From contig JAKAVM010000021.1 of the NCBI GenBank assembly GCA_021827485.1, positions 1 through 32,343 on the forward strand: a stretch of 32,343 nucleotides of DNA. Reading direction: 5' to 3'. This document shows positions 15,038-24,300 of the stretch, piece after piece. A model generated the notes under the pieces. That model saw only the letters and a list, made by a program, of their open reading frames with translations. It was not told where the DNA came from and did not search any database. The translations under genes were made by a program, and so were the position numbers. The DNA is from Actinomycetes bacterium (GTDB lineage: Bacteria; Actinomycetota; Acidimicrobiia; Acidimicrobiales; JAKAVM01). Position 1 is the first letter of the stretch, and the number at the start of each line of letters is the position of its first letter.

Positions 15038-16057
15038 CTACCTTGTTGGCAAGCGGTGGACTACCGGGCGCATTGTTTGGAAACCTGCCTTTCGGAAATA
15101 ACGTAATCCCCTTCGCGAAGTTAGAAAGCGGAGAAAGCTCGCTGCCGCACTTTTATCGTTCAGCGATTCTGTTGGTTGGTTCAAAGTTGTCGCGTCGACG
15201 CTGAGAGTTGAACCGTGAATTGTTTTTCCGTTGGTAAGTTGAATGGAAACCTGAGAGTAATACTTCGAGTCAGCTTGGTCTCCCTGATTGATGGAGTTAG
15301 GAAGTGAAATATAGTGAAGGTGGAGTTGTACGGCTTGAGAGAGAAAGGCACTTGCACAATCTAGTTGACCAGACTGCAAATAGGAGTCAAGTGAGGTTTC
15401 GGTATAAAGCTGTGACTGATTCTCATAAGAACCGCCGATAATTAGATTTACCTCAGATTGGCTTATACCTAAGTGGCGAACTGCCAGTTCAAGCATAAGC
15501 AAAAATGCCTGGCCCTGGGGGTCAACCAAGGGATCAGTCCTACCTAAATGAAAGTTCCGAATCGCCATTGTCTCAAATAACTTCTGAATTGGAAGTTTGC
15601 CACGAGCAATTTGAGTCAGCTCAGGGCCAAATGTGCCATTTGGATTATATGCAATGACAAGCGGGCTCGTGGCGAAGGTAACATATGATTTTGTAAAGCG
15701 CGGCCCTAATTCTTGGATAGGGGCCGATCCAATCGATTCAAAGACGTTGGGCTGGATTTGATTTGTTCGAATCAAATTTGCAAGTGCATAAGAACCGTTA
15801 CCCTGTCCCTGAAAGCGATATCCGGTATTTGTTGTAAAAGCCGGTCCAAGGGTTTTCTCGTTCAAGGCAAGCAACGAGCCAGCATAAGCTACATTGGCAG
15901 TTCCGGATCTTGGAGAGTGAACTAATGATGAAGAAGTCGAGGAACCAGACTTATGCAACGAGTGTGTCCTGTGTGTCTGCGAGCATGAGGTAAATACAAG
16001 TAAACTCACCAATATCACACTAAATAGCTTGAGACGAGAAAATAGGTTTATATTCAT
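15038..16057 (-). CDS. Substrate-binding lipoprotein of an oxyanion ABC transporter (WtpA/ModA-like)
   Basis: About 339 residues from the ATG at 16057, where a lipoprotein signal begins (MNINLFSRLKLFSVILVSLL) with the lipobox LVFTSC; codons upstream to a TTG at 16117 lack a signal and are excluded. After a Ser-rich linker the mature domain starts VAYAGSLLALNEKTLGPAF, close to the YAGSL.. opening of WtpA/ModA proteins, and continues with FATSPLVIAYNP and LGRTDPLVDPQGQAFLLMLELA, both conserved in the molybdate/tungstate-binding group. It should capture an oxyanion outside the membrane and hand it to the permease encoded just downstream. Molybdate versus tungstate (or another oxyanion) cannot be told from the sequence. 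Confidence 0.85.
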   Translation of the reverse strand: MNINLFSRLKLFSVILVSLLVFTSCSQTHRTHSLHKSGSSTSSSLVHSPRSGTANVAYAGSLLALNEKTLGPAFTTNTGYRFQGQGNGSYALANLIRTNQIQPNVFESIGSAPIQELGPRFTKSYVTFATSPLVIAYNPNGTFGPELTQIARGKLPIQKLFETMAIRNFHLGRTDPLVDPQGQAFLLMLELAVRHLGISQSEVNLIIGGSYENQSQLYTETSLDSYLQSGQLDCASAFLSQAVQLHLHYISLPNSINQGDQADSKYYSQVSIQLTNGKTIHGSTLSVDATTLNQPTESLNDKSAAASFLRFLTSRRGLRYFRKAGFQTMRPVVHRLPTR

Positions 16058-16085
16058 AATCAATTTGCCTTTCAGCAATCCAGTG

Positions 16086-16103
16086 CCCGCCGACCGGGGC
16101 GGG
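16086..16103. other. GC-rich hairpin in the binding-protein leader
   Basis: CCCGCC and GGCGGG pair around a 6-nt loop, within a nearly pure GC stretch (16086-16109) that stands out from its surroundings. No T-run follows on either strand, so it is not a standard terminator. It could slow or modulate expression between the lipoprotein gene and the transporter genes. Confidence 0.4.
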
Positions 16104-16137
16104 CCGCGGTGACCCAAGTAGATCTTCTTATCAGAGC

Positions 16138-17052
16138 TTAGAACGGAGCCGTTGATACTGCCATTTCGAGCCCTCCTAGGGCATCAAGCGCATCATTGAT
16201 CTGAAATAGCTCTCCATTTAGAACGTAGGTAATCTCTACTGATGTCGCTGGAGTAATCGGTATGGTCGAAGAGGGATTTAGGGCATTGGTTCCACCTTGA
16301 GCACTTGCTTTGATCACACCAAGCCCATTGGGTGGTGGCAAGAAATTGGAATTGAGATAGGTGGCTATCTCATTGGCCAAACCAACATCGGCAGGACCTA
16401 GCGAGTTGGATGCAATAACGCCGAGGCGCCAGTTGCCTTCGCTCCACAAAATTGTGGTTCCTGTGCCATTAGCGCAAGATTGTCCCGCAACCGATGAGGT
16501 GATTGCGCTTGGCGTTAGTTGAGATCTACAGGTGGAATCAAGATCGTTGGCCAAGGTTTGGATTTGAGAGGTTACGGCACTAGAGGGGGAAATTTTAGAA
16601 ACACTAAAAGAACCAAGATAGTTTGGATCACCGGGCAGATATGGGGGACTGGATAGTGGTTGTGCATTGAAGGGAAGCTGAGTAGGGGTCATCGAGAAAT
16701 TTAACACATATGAAGTTGGGGTTGAACTAAGAGTTGCTCCAAGAAACAATTTAGCATCGGCACTTGGCAGTGGTACTTTCTTTGGCGCATAAAGCGATAT
16801 ATTTAGCTTAGACAAAGTAGCCAATGCTTGTGAGACGATTGATGGGAAACTAGAGCCAGTAGTGTTTATGGTAGATGAAGTCGAGGACGAGCCGGACTTG
16901 GGTAGCGACTTTGAAGTTATCAAAGTCGGTTTAGGAGATTTTGTTGATGCTAAATGCTTAGTAGAAGAGCAGGCTGCCAAGAGCCCTATAGATCCGATTA
17001 AAGCAACGCCAATCTTGGTGAACTTATTCAAGCGAGATATATTATTGACCAT
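16138..17052 (-). CDS. Putative lipoprotein of unknown function
   Basis: About 304 residues from the ATG at 17052, 21 nt after the stop of the upstream GYW/GH25-like gene, with GGGGG ahead of it; a GTG at 17067 is an alternative but is too close to that G-run. A signal with the lipobox IGLLAACSS marks it as a lipoprotein. A Ser/Thr/Lys-rich linker follows, then a globular region of about 220 residues with two Cys (STCRSQ and QSCANG) that could form a disulfide. No enzyme motif or known family is recognised. Its position between the repeat/GH25-like protein and the transporter genes suggests one transcription unit acting at the cell surface (inference). Confidence 0.75.
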   Translation of the reverse strand: MVNNISRLNKFTKIGVALIGSIGLLAACSSTKHLASTKSPKPTLITSKSLPKSGSSSTSSTINTTGSSFPSIVSQALATLSKLNISLYAPKKVPLPSADAKLFLGATLSSTPTSYVLNFSMTPTQLPFNAQPLSSPPYLPGDPNYLGSFSVSKISPSSAVTSQIQTLANDLDSTCRSQLTPSAITSSVAGQSCANGTGTTILWSEGNWRLGVIASNSLGPADVGLANEIATYLNSNFLPPPNGLGVIKASAQGGTNALNPSSTIPITPATSVEITYVLNGELFQINDALDALGGLEMAVSTAPF

Positions 17053-17073
17053 ATTTGAGTTTAACACCCCCGT

Positions 17074-18729
17074 TCAGCACGCGTAATCAGCGTCAAAGTT
17101 CGAATTAGACCCAGTCCACGCAGCCTGCACTAACCACGTTGGCCCGCCCGTGAAGCCTTGGTTGCAATCAAATGGAGGATCGCCCGAAGATCCACTTGCA
17201 TACCAGTTGGGTACGGTTGGCTGGAACCCTCCTGTGATGTTCCCCCATTGATAGGCCGTTGAATATATTCCGACCACAATTGACTGAGAGTGCAAATAGT
17301 CAATCATCCCTTGAATGGCTTGCGAGTTGGCTGATGTGGAGTTGGACCAAGAGTTGCCCTGCTCGACATCCAACCACCACAGATTTGAGAAGATTCCTAC
17401 TTTTTGTGCTCCAGCAACAGAGTATTGAGCCGATGCCCAACCATAGTTATAGCCTTGGCAGTTGAGATCTGACTGAGAGCAGTTTCCAGCAGGTCCACTC
17501 ATAGCACTAGCCGGAGGCGAGCTTTGAGGAGCAAAAAAATCAGCGTTCATATAGATGCTCAAGTTCACTCCAGCCCACTGGGCCTCGCTCAAAAAGCATG
17601 GATTGATGCTCATACCATGTCCATCATTGATTCCAACGACGTCTACCGTACCATGGGGGGGAAAGTTGGAGGGGCACTGAGGCCAAGATATATCATATCC
17701 TTCTGAACCCGATACATAACGATCTAGTCCTTCACTCTGACCATTGTCAATGCCTGATCCTGACCCGGGTGCATAAGCGAAAGAGACCACAGGATAAAAC
17801 AGGTCATCGGCCTGTCCGTTAGAGCCTCGAAATGGCGCATCTCCATAATTGAAGATTCCACCGTCGGCACCGGCCATCCAATAACCCTGTCCGTCCAAGG
17901 TTGAAGCAATTCCGACTATAGAAGAGACCAGCGGTTGGCCGCCCATTGAACCGTAAAACTGTGCATTTCCAAAAGCAAAAATCCCTCCATCGGTTGCCAC
18001 TTCCCAGTAACCTTGTCCATTCTGGCTCGGGGCAAGCCCAACGATGGGGGCGTTTAGCGGTTTGGTCCCCATGGATCCATAGAACGGGGCATCACCGAAA
18101 GAAAAGATGCCACCATCTGATGCAACTTCCCAGTAACCTTTTCCATCGAAGGTTGGGACTAGCGCTTGAACCGGCTTGTCTAACTTTATACCGCCCATTG
18201 ATCCGTAAAAACCAGCATCCCCAAAAGAGAAGATCCCACCGTCGGCCGCAACTAGCCAGTACCCCTTGGTGTCGGGAGTCCCTGCTACTCCAGTAATTGG
18301 CGCAGTTAGGAGCTGGCCGTGCATCGAGCCATAAAACGGCGCATCACCAAAGGTAAAGACTCCACCGTCGGCACCAGCCAACCAGTAGCCCTGGCCGTCA
18401 TTGGTAGCAGCGATTGCTACGATTGGCGCATCGAGATTTGCCGTCCCAAGGGATCCAAAAAGCGGAACATTTCCGTAACTAAGTACTGCTCCTTTTGCCG
18501 TTGTCATAATGTAACCCGAACTTGCTATGGCAGAGCTAGTTTTGACAGAGCTTGCTGCTACAGGGCTTGGGTTGGCAGAACTTGAAATGTTAGGGCTTGC
18601 AATTTCGGAACTCGTGGCAGGAGGCTTTGATGGTTGAGACATCAGTGCCTGGGCCGAAAAAATTGGTTGCCCAATAAACAAAGTTGTAACAACGATTGTG
18701 AGCGGGAAGATTCGAGAAAAAAGTTTCAT
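17074..18729 (-). CDS. Secreted six-repeat GYW protein with C-terminal GH25-like domain
   Basis: A 551-residue exported protein. The signal peptide covers about residues 1-28. A Ser/Pro/Ala-rich linker leads to six repeats of the type GYW.....GG.F.FGDA.FYGSMG between about 72 and 305; the first is degenerate (GYIMTTAKGAVLSYG). The last 200 residues resemble a glycoside hydrolase 25 (lysozyme-like) or related TIM-barrel domain: GYDISWPQCP with Asp346, VVGINDG, SIYMNADFF, WWLDVEQGNSW with the acidic pair Asp454/Glu456, and VGIYSTAYQWG. The Asp-x-Glu motif suggests that peptidoglycan hydrolysis is possible; activity is not proven. No Shine-Dalgarno is evident before the ATG. The downstream lipoprotein gene begins 21 nt after the stop. 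Confidence 0.85.
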   Translation of the reverse strand: MKLFSRIFPLTIVVTTLFIGQPIFSAQALMSQPSKPPATSSEIASPNISSSANPSPVAASSVKTSSAIASSGYIMTTAKGAVLSYGNVPLFGSLGTANLDAPIVAIAATNDGQGYWLAGADGGVFTFGDAPFYGSMHGQLLTAPITGVAGTPDTKGYWLVAADGGIFSFGDAGFYGSMGGIKLDKPVQALVPTFDGKGYWEVASDGGIFSFGDAPFYGSMGTKPLNAPIVGLAPSQNGQGYWEVATDGGIFAFGNAQFYGSMGGQPLVSSIVGIASTLDGQGYWMAGADGGIFNYGDAPFRGSNGQADDLFYPVVSFAYAPGSGSGIDNGQSEGLDRYVSGSEGYDISWPQCPSNFPPHGTVDVVGINDGHGMSINPCFLSEAQWAGVNLSIYMNADFFAPQSSPPASAMSGPAGNCSQSDLNCQGYNYGWASAQYSVAGAQKVGIFSNLWWLDVEQGNSWSNSTSANSQAIQGMIDYLHSQSIVVGIYSTAYQWGNITGGFQPTVPNWYASGSSGDPPFDCNQGFTGGPTWLVQAAWTGSNSNFDADYAC

Positions 18730-18783
18730 CTGTGGGGAGGGGCCGAGAATTAGGTTATCTGAACTATATTCTCTCCACAGATC
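18729..18783 (-). promoter_or_regulatory. Candidate promoter and inverted repeat ahead of the GYW/GH25-like gene
   Basis: On the minus strand ATGACT and TATAGT are spaced by 17 bp, with TATAGT near 18760. The stretch immediately before the ATG, CTCCCCACAG, forms a near-perfect inverted repeat (one mismatch) with CTGTGGAGAG about 32 nt upstream. The upstream arm overlaps the promoter spacer, so this fits an operator better than an mRNA hairpin. Confidence 0.33.
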
Positions 18784-18806
18784 TAAGTCATATTCAAGGA
18801 TTTTGC

Positions 18807-18841
18807 AAAAAGACCGAGGACCGGCTAAGGCCGGTCCTCGG
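18807..18841 (-). terminator. Rho-independent terminator (possibly bidirectional)
   Basis: A perfect 12-bp stem, CCGAGGACCGGC with GCCGGTCCTCGG, around TAAG, is followed on the minus strand by a run of five T. It ends transcription of the small secreted protein gene at 18888. On the plus strand a T-run (TTTTT, 18849-18853) also follows, though a few bases away from the stem. Confidence 0.85.
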
Positions 18842-18887
18842 GTTGAACTTTTTCTAACTTAGCGTTCCCAGACGCTCAGGGCTCGGT

Positions 18888-19532
18888 TTAGGCTGGCTGT
18901 GAACCTGAGCTTGCCGGGGGAGTTGTGGACGTTGACGTCGCCGACTTTCTAAGAGATTTCCAATCCTGGCGAAGGGTTTGGATGTCCTTGCGAGCATTTA
19001 GAAGGTCGGTCCGGCCTGTTTTCAGGTCGCTAACTGCCTGGAGTAAGGTTGGTTTTGCCGCTTTTGGCGTAGTGGCAGTTATTCCACTTACAGCACTTAG
19101 TGCGCTTTGAGCTGCACCTTTAGCAGACGTTAGCTGGGACTCAAAGTCGGCAAAGGTCTGGCTGGCACTTGTAACATCTATCCCCTTTTGGGAAACTTTG
19201 GTCAAAATTGCCTGTATCCGGGGTTCAACTGCAGTGCCTTTGGCAACGAATCCAAGTTCTTTGTTGGCGGCGCAGGTAATCCTGGCCTCAATATTGGCAA
19301 GCCTTTGAGGAGGTGTTATTGAACCTTTTCTGCCACCATTTGGTGCTCCGCACTTTGCGCTGCCGTTCACTGTGCCACTTGCTGCGCCGGGTGCGCTAGA
19401 CGACGTAGAGTGATGACTTGGTCCCGTGCGGGGGGTTGCTGCAAAAACTGGCTCTGCGACCAAGGCAACTCCTATCAGTAGCGCGACGATCACTGTTCCT
19501 GCCAGTAATACTGACTTTATTCTGCTTTTCAT
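18888..19532 (-). CDS. Small secreted helical protein of unknown function
   Basis: A 214-residue protein with a clear signal peptide (basic MKSRIKS, then a hydrophobic core, cleavage probably after VFA). A low-complexity Ser/Gly/Ala linker follows, with one Cys pair (AKCGAP and ITCAAN). The remainder from about residue 75 is predominantly helical with Ala/Lys/Gln-rich segments that could form coiled coil (LANIEARITCAANKELG, AVSDLKTGRTDLLNARKDIQTLRQDWKSL). The tail is Ser/Thr/Pro-rich. AGGAG precedes the ATG at good spacing. A strong terminator lies downstream. No family is recognised; it resembles the helical secreted proteins of unknown role common in actinobacteria. Confidence 0.8.
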   Translation of the reverse strand: MKSRIKSVLLAGTVIVALLIGVALVAEPVFAATPRTGPSHHSTSSSAPGAASGTVNGSAKCGAPNGGRKGSITPPQRLANIEARITCAANKELGFVAKGTAVEPRIQAILTKVSQKGIDVTSASQTFADFESQLTSAKGAAQSALSAVSGITATTPKAAKPTLLQAVSDLKTGRTDLLNARKDIQTLRQDWKSLRKSATSTSTTPPASSGSQPA

Positions 19533-19652
19533 TATATTCTCCTTGGGTTGAGGTGATTCCTACTAAGAGCTTCGTCTGAAAAAGTAATGAGATGATGAAG
19601 AAAATGTTATGGAACTATTAGGGATTTATCTTCATGAAACTTCTTGCGTATC

Positions 19653-19683
19653 TTGCAAAATCGCTCTATTTAGGTGATATAGT
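19653..19683 (+). promoter_or_regulatory. Promoter of the 6C RNA
   Basis: TTGCAA (19653-19658) and TATAGT (19678-19683) are separated by 19 bp, and the inferred start lies near 19690, just ahead of the first hairpin. Confidence 0.5.
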
Positions 19684-19689
19684 ATTAGA

Positions 19690-19782
19690 ACAGACCCGCA
19701 GGGAGCAGGATCCCCCCTCCTAATACCTGATGGGCGTCTTAGAAGGGGTCGGCACCCCCCCCGCCGACCCCTTCTTTCATTT
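19690..19782 (+). ncRNA. 6C RNA
   Basis: Two consecutive hairpins each carry a cytosine run in the loop, the defining feature of the actinobacterial 6C RNA. Hairpin one (19692-19739) is an interrupted stem whose outer AGAC pairs with GTCT, with GGAG/CTCC pairing further in; its apical loop has six C (19712-19717). Hairpin two (19742-19774) has a perfect 12-bp stem, GAAGGGGTCGGC with GCCGACCCCTTC, and a loop of A plus eight C; the T-rich tail TTTCATTT makes it the terminator. A promoter lies directly upstream. The C-runs set the strand as plus. The following gene encodes a HAD-type phosphatase, a neighbour I recall for the mycobacterial 6C RNA (B11) as well. The exact ends are estimates. Confidence 0.88.
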
Positions 19783-19826
19783 CAATCCTTGCTAAGAGCA
19801 CATCTAAATCATTTCACTGTAGGCTA

Positions 19827-21221
19827 TTGAATGTGGCTGGAGCTGTCTTTTTTGATCTTGATCGGACCCTTCTAAGAGGTGCTAGTACCCCCGTTATTAG
19901 AAATAGTCTTGCTAAGGTCGGTCTTGTATCGGAGAAGGGTCTTCCTGGCGAAAGTATCTTTTTGCGAGTATATAACGTATTCGGCGAGTCTATGGCTCAC
20001 ATGGCCGTTGCGAGGCTTGCGGCATTTGCTTCTAAGGGGTGGTCCGTTGAGCTTGCCAATAAGGCCGGAGAGATCGCGTCACATGATCTCATTGAACTGA
20101 TCGCGCCGTTTGCCCCAGCTCTAATTGCTGAGCACAAGAGTGAATTGCGCCCCCTTGTCCTTGCCACTACAACTCCTTGGCACCTTGTTGCGCCCTTTGC
20201 ACGACTCGCAGGATTTGACGATGTAATTGCAACCCGTTACGACGTAAGGGATGGTTATTTTACCGGGAGACTTGACGGGAGGTTTGTGTGGTCTGGATGG
20301 AAGTTAGCTCAGGTAAAACAGTGGGCCCGAGATAATTCAATATCTCTCAAAGATAGTTTTGCTTACTCTGATTCTATCTACGATACCCCTTTGCTATCGG
20401 CAGTTGGATATCCCTATTGCGTCAATCCTGACAATAGACTCAGAGCGCTAGCAATAGCGCGTCGGTGGCCAACACTTTTTCTTGATGTTCCTCCAGGGGT
20501 TCCTAAGTTTGTCGGAATCGAGCCTTTTGAAGTGGCGCGAAGACTAATAAGACCCTCGATGATTCCTTTTGCGCGATTTGAGGTAACTGGAGCTGAGCGA
20601 GCGAGGGCAAGCGGGCCCGTAATTATTGCTTGTAATCATCGAAGCTATTTTGACGTTGCGGCTGTAGGAATTGTCGCATCGAAGATTGGTCGTCCAATTA
20701 GATTTCTGGCTAAGAAAGAGATGATTGATGCGCCTATTATCGGACCGATGGCTAGATCAATGGGAGCAATTCGGGTCGACCGAGGAGCTGACTCTGACAA
20801 ACCTCTCAATGAAGCAATTCGCGGACTGCGCTCAGGTGAGGCGATAGGTATTTTCCCGCAAGGCACAATTCCACGGGGTGAGAAATTCTTCGATCCGGTA
20901 TTGTACGGAAAGACCGGAGCAGTTCGCTTAGCTCGCGAGACGGGCGCCAAGATTGTCCCAGTGGGGATATGGGGAACAGAGAAGGTATGGCCTCGTTCAG
21001 CCAGAATCCCCAAAGTATCCAATGTGATTAATCCCCCACACGTCTTTATCAAAGTTGGACAGCCAATAGATGTCGATACTTTGGATAACGATGTGGTTCT
21101 GGCAACCCAACAGTTAATGGAGGCAATTGTCAAGTTGCTTCCCGAGGCTGCTCGCAAGAGAGCAAAGCCTACTGCGGAACAGATTTCAATTGCCATGCCA
21201 CCGGGCTCAACTATCAGCTAG
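19827..21221 (+). CDS. HAD-IB phosphatase/1-acylglycerol-3-phosphate acyltransferase fusion
   Basis: A 464-residue two-domain protein. Residues 1 to about 220 form a HAD subfamily IB hydrolase: motif I FFDLDRTLL (Asp10, Asp12, Thr14), motif II in VLATTT, and motif III/IV as YSDSIYDTPLL. Residues 240-430 form a PlsC-type acyltransferase: the catalytic HX4D box NHRSYFD (His271, Asp276), then GAIRVDRG and FPQGT at 343-347 (the usual EGT block, here with Gln). Such fusions occur in mycobacteria and other actinobacteria and should act in phosphatidic acid or glycerolipid synthesis on the cytoplasmic side of the membrane. Starts are TTG at 19827 or GTG at 19833, both with only a weak AGG upstream. 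It follows the 6C RNA on the same strand. Confidence 0.88.
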   Translation: MNVAGAVFFDLDRTLLRGASTPVIRNSLAKVGLVSEKGLPGESIFLRVYNVFGESMAHMAVARLAAFASKGWSVELANKAGEIASHDLIELIAPFAPALIAEHKSELRPLVLATTTPWHLVAPFARLAGFDDVIATRYDVRDGYFTGRLDGRFVWSGWKLAQVKQWARDNSISLKDSFAYSDSIYDTPLLSAVGYPYCVNPDNRLRALAIARRWPTLFLDVPPGVPKFVGIEPFEVARRLIRPSMIPFARFEVTGAERARASGPVIIACNHRSYFDVAAVGIVASKIGRPIRFLAKKEMIDAPIIGPMARSMGAIRVDRGADSDKPLNEAIRGLRSGEAIGIFPQGTIPRGEKFFDPVLYGKTGAVRLARETGAKIVPVGIWGTEKVWPRSARIPKVSNVINPPHVFIKVGQPIDVDTLDNDVVLATQQLMEAIVKLLPEAARKRAKPTAEQISIAMPPGSTIS

Positions 21222-21332
21222 TATTAGCTCAAATGACAATGCATGACGCCTATGGACAGGTAGGGATTTCAATTACGGACACAAGCTTGATTGACGGCTT
21301 GGATGAAATAGTGAGAAGCAGCGCGTGGGTCA

Positions 21333-24300
21333 ATGGTGATTAGACGTTTATCCAATACAACGTGCGCATTGTTGCTGGTTGTTGGTGCGCTCATTGCTCA
21401 AATTGGCATACAAGCAGGGTCTGCCCCAATAGCTGGCGCAACTAGTCCGCCAGCGCAGTGGTCTCTGAGCCAGGGATACCAAAGCTTTACAAGTGTTTCA
21501 TGTGCATCTAGTTCCGACTGTTGGGCTGGGGGTAGCGAACTCACAGGAAACGGGGTAGTGGGCGTAATTGAGAATACCGCTAACTTTGGAGGCGGTTGGG
21601 CATCTGTTGGGCTTCCGACGAGTGTTGGGTCTGTTGTTGGGGTTTCCTATGTATCGACCAACCAAACCTATGCGGTCTCGCAAGGAGCGGGACCGGCCAG
21701 TCCTGAGTTTATCTTCCCTGGCGGTTCAGGCCTCGCTGCAACTGGGCTGCCCAACGCAGACACTCCTGAGGCGATAGATTGTAATTCAACTCCACAGTGT
21801 TGGATTGGTGCCACTTCTAATTCAGGCCAGGTTGTGCTAAGTGTTACATTCTCTGGTGGCAGTCCAGTGTTTACTACTCAGTCCGTTCCTAGCCTGACCG
21901 CAATTAGTGCGATCTCTTGTATTACTTTAACTTGCTATGTTGCCGGACCAACTAGCTCAAGTCCTGAAGTCTTGACTAATAGTGGAGGAAGTAGTTGGAG
22001 TGCCACTTCGAGCCAGCCCGCATCTATTACCTCAATTGCGTCGATATCGTGTGCTAGTACGAGTTCTTGCTGGATTGCAGGAGAAGATTCCGGTTCGGCC
22101 CAGGTGGAAAGTACTAGTTCGAGCGGGGCGAGTTGGGTTGTGGCGGCTACTGAGCCGCCTTCAAGTGATGTATTGACTTCAATAAGTTGTACACCTAGCA
22201 CTACTGAGTGTGGGCTGGCAGGATATGTTCAGGCGTCGGGTGGAAGTACAATTGGTGATGGAGTAACTGCATTTACGACCAGTGGTTCGAGTTGGAGCGC
22301 TGGCACTCAAGGACCATCGAGTTCTCTTTCGGGTGTTTCATGTCCGTCAAGTGGATACTGCCTGGCCGTTGGTGGTTCTGGAAACTCCTCTAATTCGGGA
22401 CCCGGATCTGTTTCCACGGCAGATTCTGGTTTGATCTGGAGTCCATCTGACGGTGGATCGACAGGGGAGTTTACTCCGTCAGTTGTCGATAGTGCGTGTC
22501 CGTCATCGTCAGACTGTTTTGGAGTAGGAAGTGGTTTTGGGGTGCAAGCATCCACAGACAGCGGGAGCACTTGGTCAGCTCAGTCAGTCGAGACGGGGGG
22601 TGTAGGCTCTCCCCCATACTGGCTCTCGTCAATTGGTTGTCTATCTACAGCTGAGTGCACAGCGGTTGGGTACTCGTTGGCAACAGGTTCCGAGCAAGGG
22701 GTAATTTACTCTAATACGTCTGGCTGTGGTGGTACCACCGTCTGGTGCTCTCAAAGCGCACCATCAGCTAATAACCTACAAACAGTTGCATGTGATGGCA
22801 GTACTGATTGCTTTGCAGGTGGAGTCAGCGGCGGTGCTGGAGTTATTTTCTATGCAACGTCCTTTGGTGGACCCTGGTCCAGCGCTACTGGGGTGCCGAG
22901 TGGAGTGACGGATGTAACTTCAATCTCATGTACGGCAACTACAACTTGCTTTGCAACAGCCGACAGTACAAGCGGACCGGAGGTTCTCAATACGACAACT
23001 GGCTCAAGTTGGAGCGCGGTTTCCGGATCGCTTCCCGGCTCAATGGCTAGCGTTGATTCTATTTCATGTCCGGCTAGCACAACCTGTTATGTTGCGGGCA
23101 ATACAAGTGGAGGCGTTGGAGTAATTGACTTGACGACTAACTCTGGGACGGCTTGGTCGAATGTTGCGCCGAGTTCCGCTCCGGATAACGTCACGTCGAT
23201 AAGTTGCGCAAGTGCAATCGCATGCGTAGTTATGTCGCAGAACAATATAGCTCTAGCAACTGTAAATAGCGGTACAAACTGGTATAGCCAGCAGATATCA
23301 AATGTCTCTCAAGGACTTACCTCGGTGACCTGTGCCAGCACGACACTTTGCCTGGTCAGCGGAACTTTGGGCATCTTCGAGCTGACCAACTGGTATGTTG
23401 TGCTGGGTGCTCCGGCCGTGTCCGGATTGGCTGGCAACGGATCGGCAACTGTGTGGTGGACACCTCCGTCGGTTGGATCAGCCCCTACTTCTTACACAGT
23501 AAGTGTATCTCCTGCATGTGCAACGTGTTCGGGGTTGGGAACACTGTCTGGCTCAGCACTATCGACGACAGTGACCGGGCTGACCAATGGAACTCCCTAC
23601 ACTTTCAGCGTTAGCGCAAACAATATTGCAGGGCCGGGAACGGCTGGAACGTCCCCATCTCTCACCCCAAGCGCGCCAGCGCCAAGTCTGAGTCCAACGT
23701 GGTCTCAGCTTTCTTCAACTGAGAGTCTGTCAAATGTTTACTGTTATGGCAGTTCAGGCCAGTGCTATAGCGTTGGTCAGCTCAATCCAGACTCGCAGTC
23801 ACCGTCAGGCTTCATAGCTGGTACCACTAACGCAGGTGCCAACTGGTCGGACGAATCTATCTCGCTGGGGTGGGCAAGTTCTCTAAGCGGCATTGGTTGT
23901 GCTAGTTCAACTCTCTGTTTTGCCACCGGAGACAATTTCAACTCGACAACAGGAACTACAACAGCGGTACTGCTATCGACTTCCAACGGTGGATCATCAT
24001 GGAGCCCTTCCTCAGGACTGCCTAGCTTCTTGTCTAATCTAAATGCGGTCTCTTGTATAAGTTCAACTACTTGCTTTATCGTAGGCGGATTTATCAACGG
24101 CCAGGGAGCACTCTTGGAGACGACCAACGCGGGTACAAGTTGGAGTGACCTGAATCTTGCCTTTGGCACAGGTGAACTAAATGCAATTACATGTCCAGGT
24201 GCGACAGAGTGTATCGCAGTCGGAGATCAGCAGATCAGTGGCACCCCTCCCAGTGTTCTATATTGGAACGGTGGGACTAGTTGGCAGCTAGTGTCTACAG

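Noticed and set aside
16058-16137. Molybdenum-cofactor riboswitch ahead of the transporter genes
   Set aside because: Attractive by context, but only one simple GC-rich stem is visible and the space is too short for the multi-helix aptamer.
19690-19782. Small SRP RNA or tRNA for the structured RNA locus
   Set aside because: A GGGAGCAG stretch recalls SRP RNA, but the flanking stem and tetraloop are missing; the paired C-run loops fit the 6C RNA much better.
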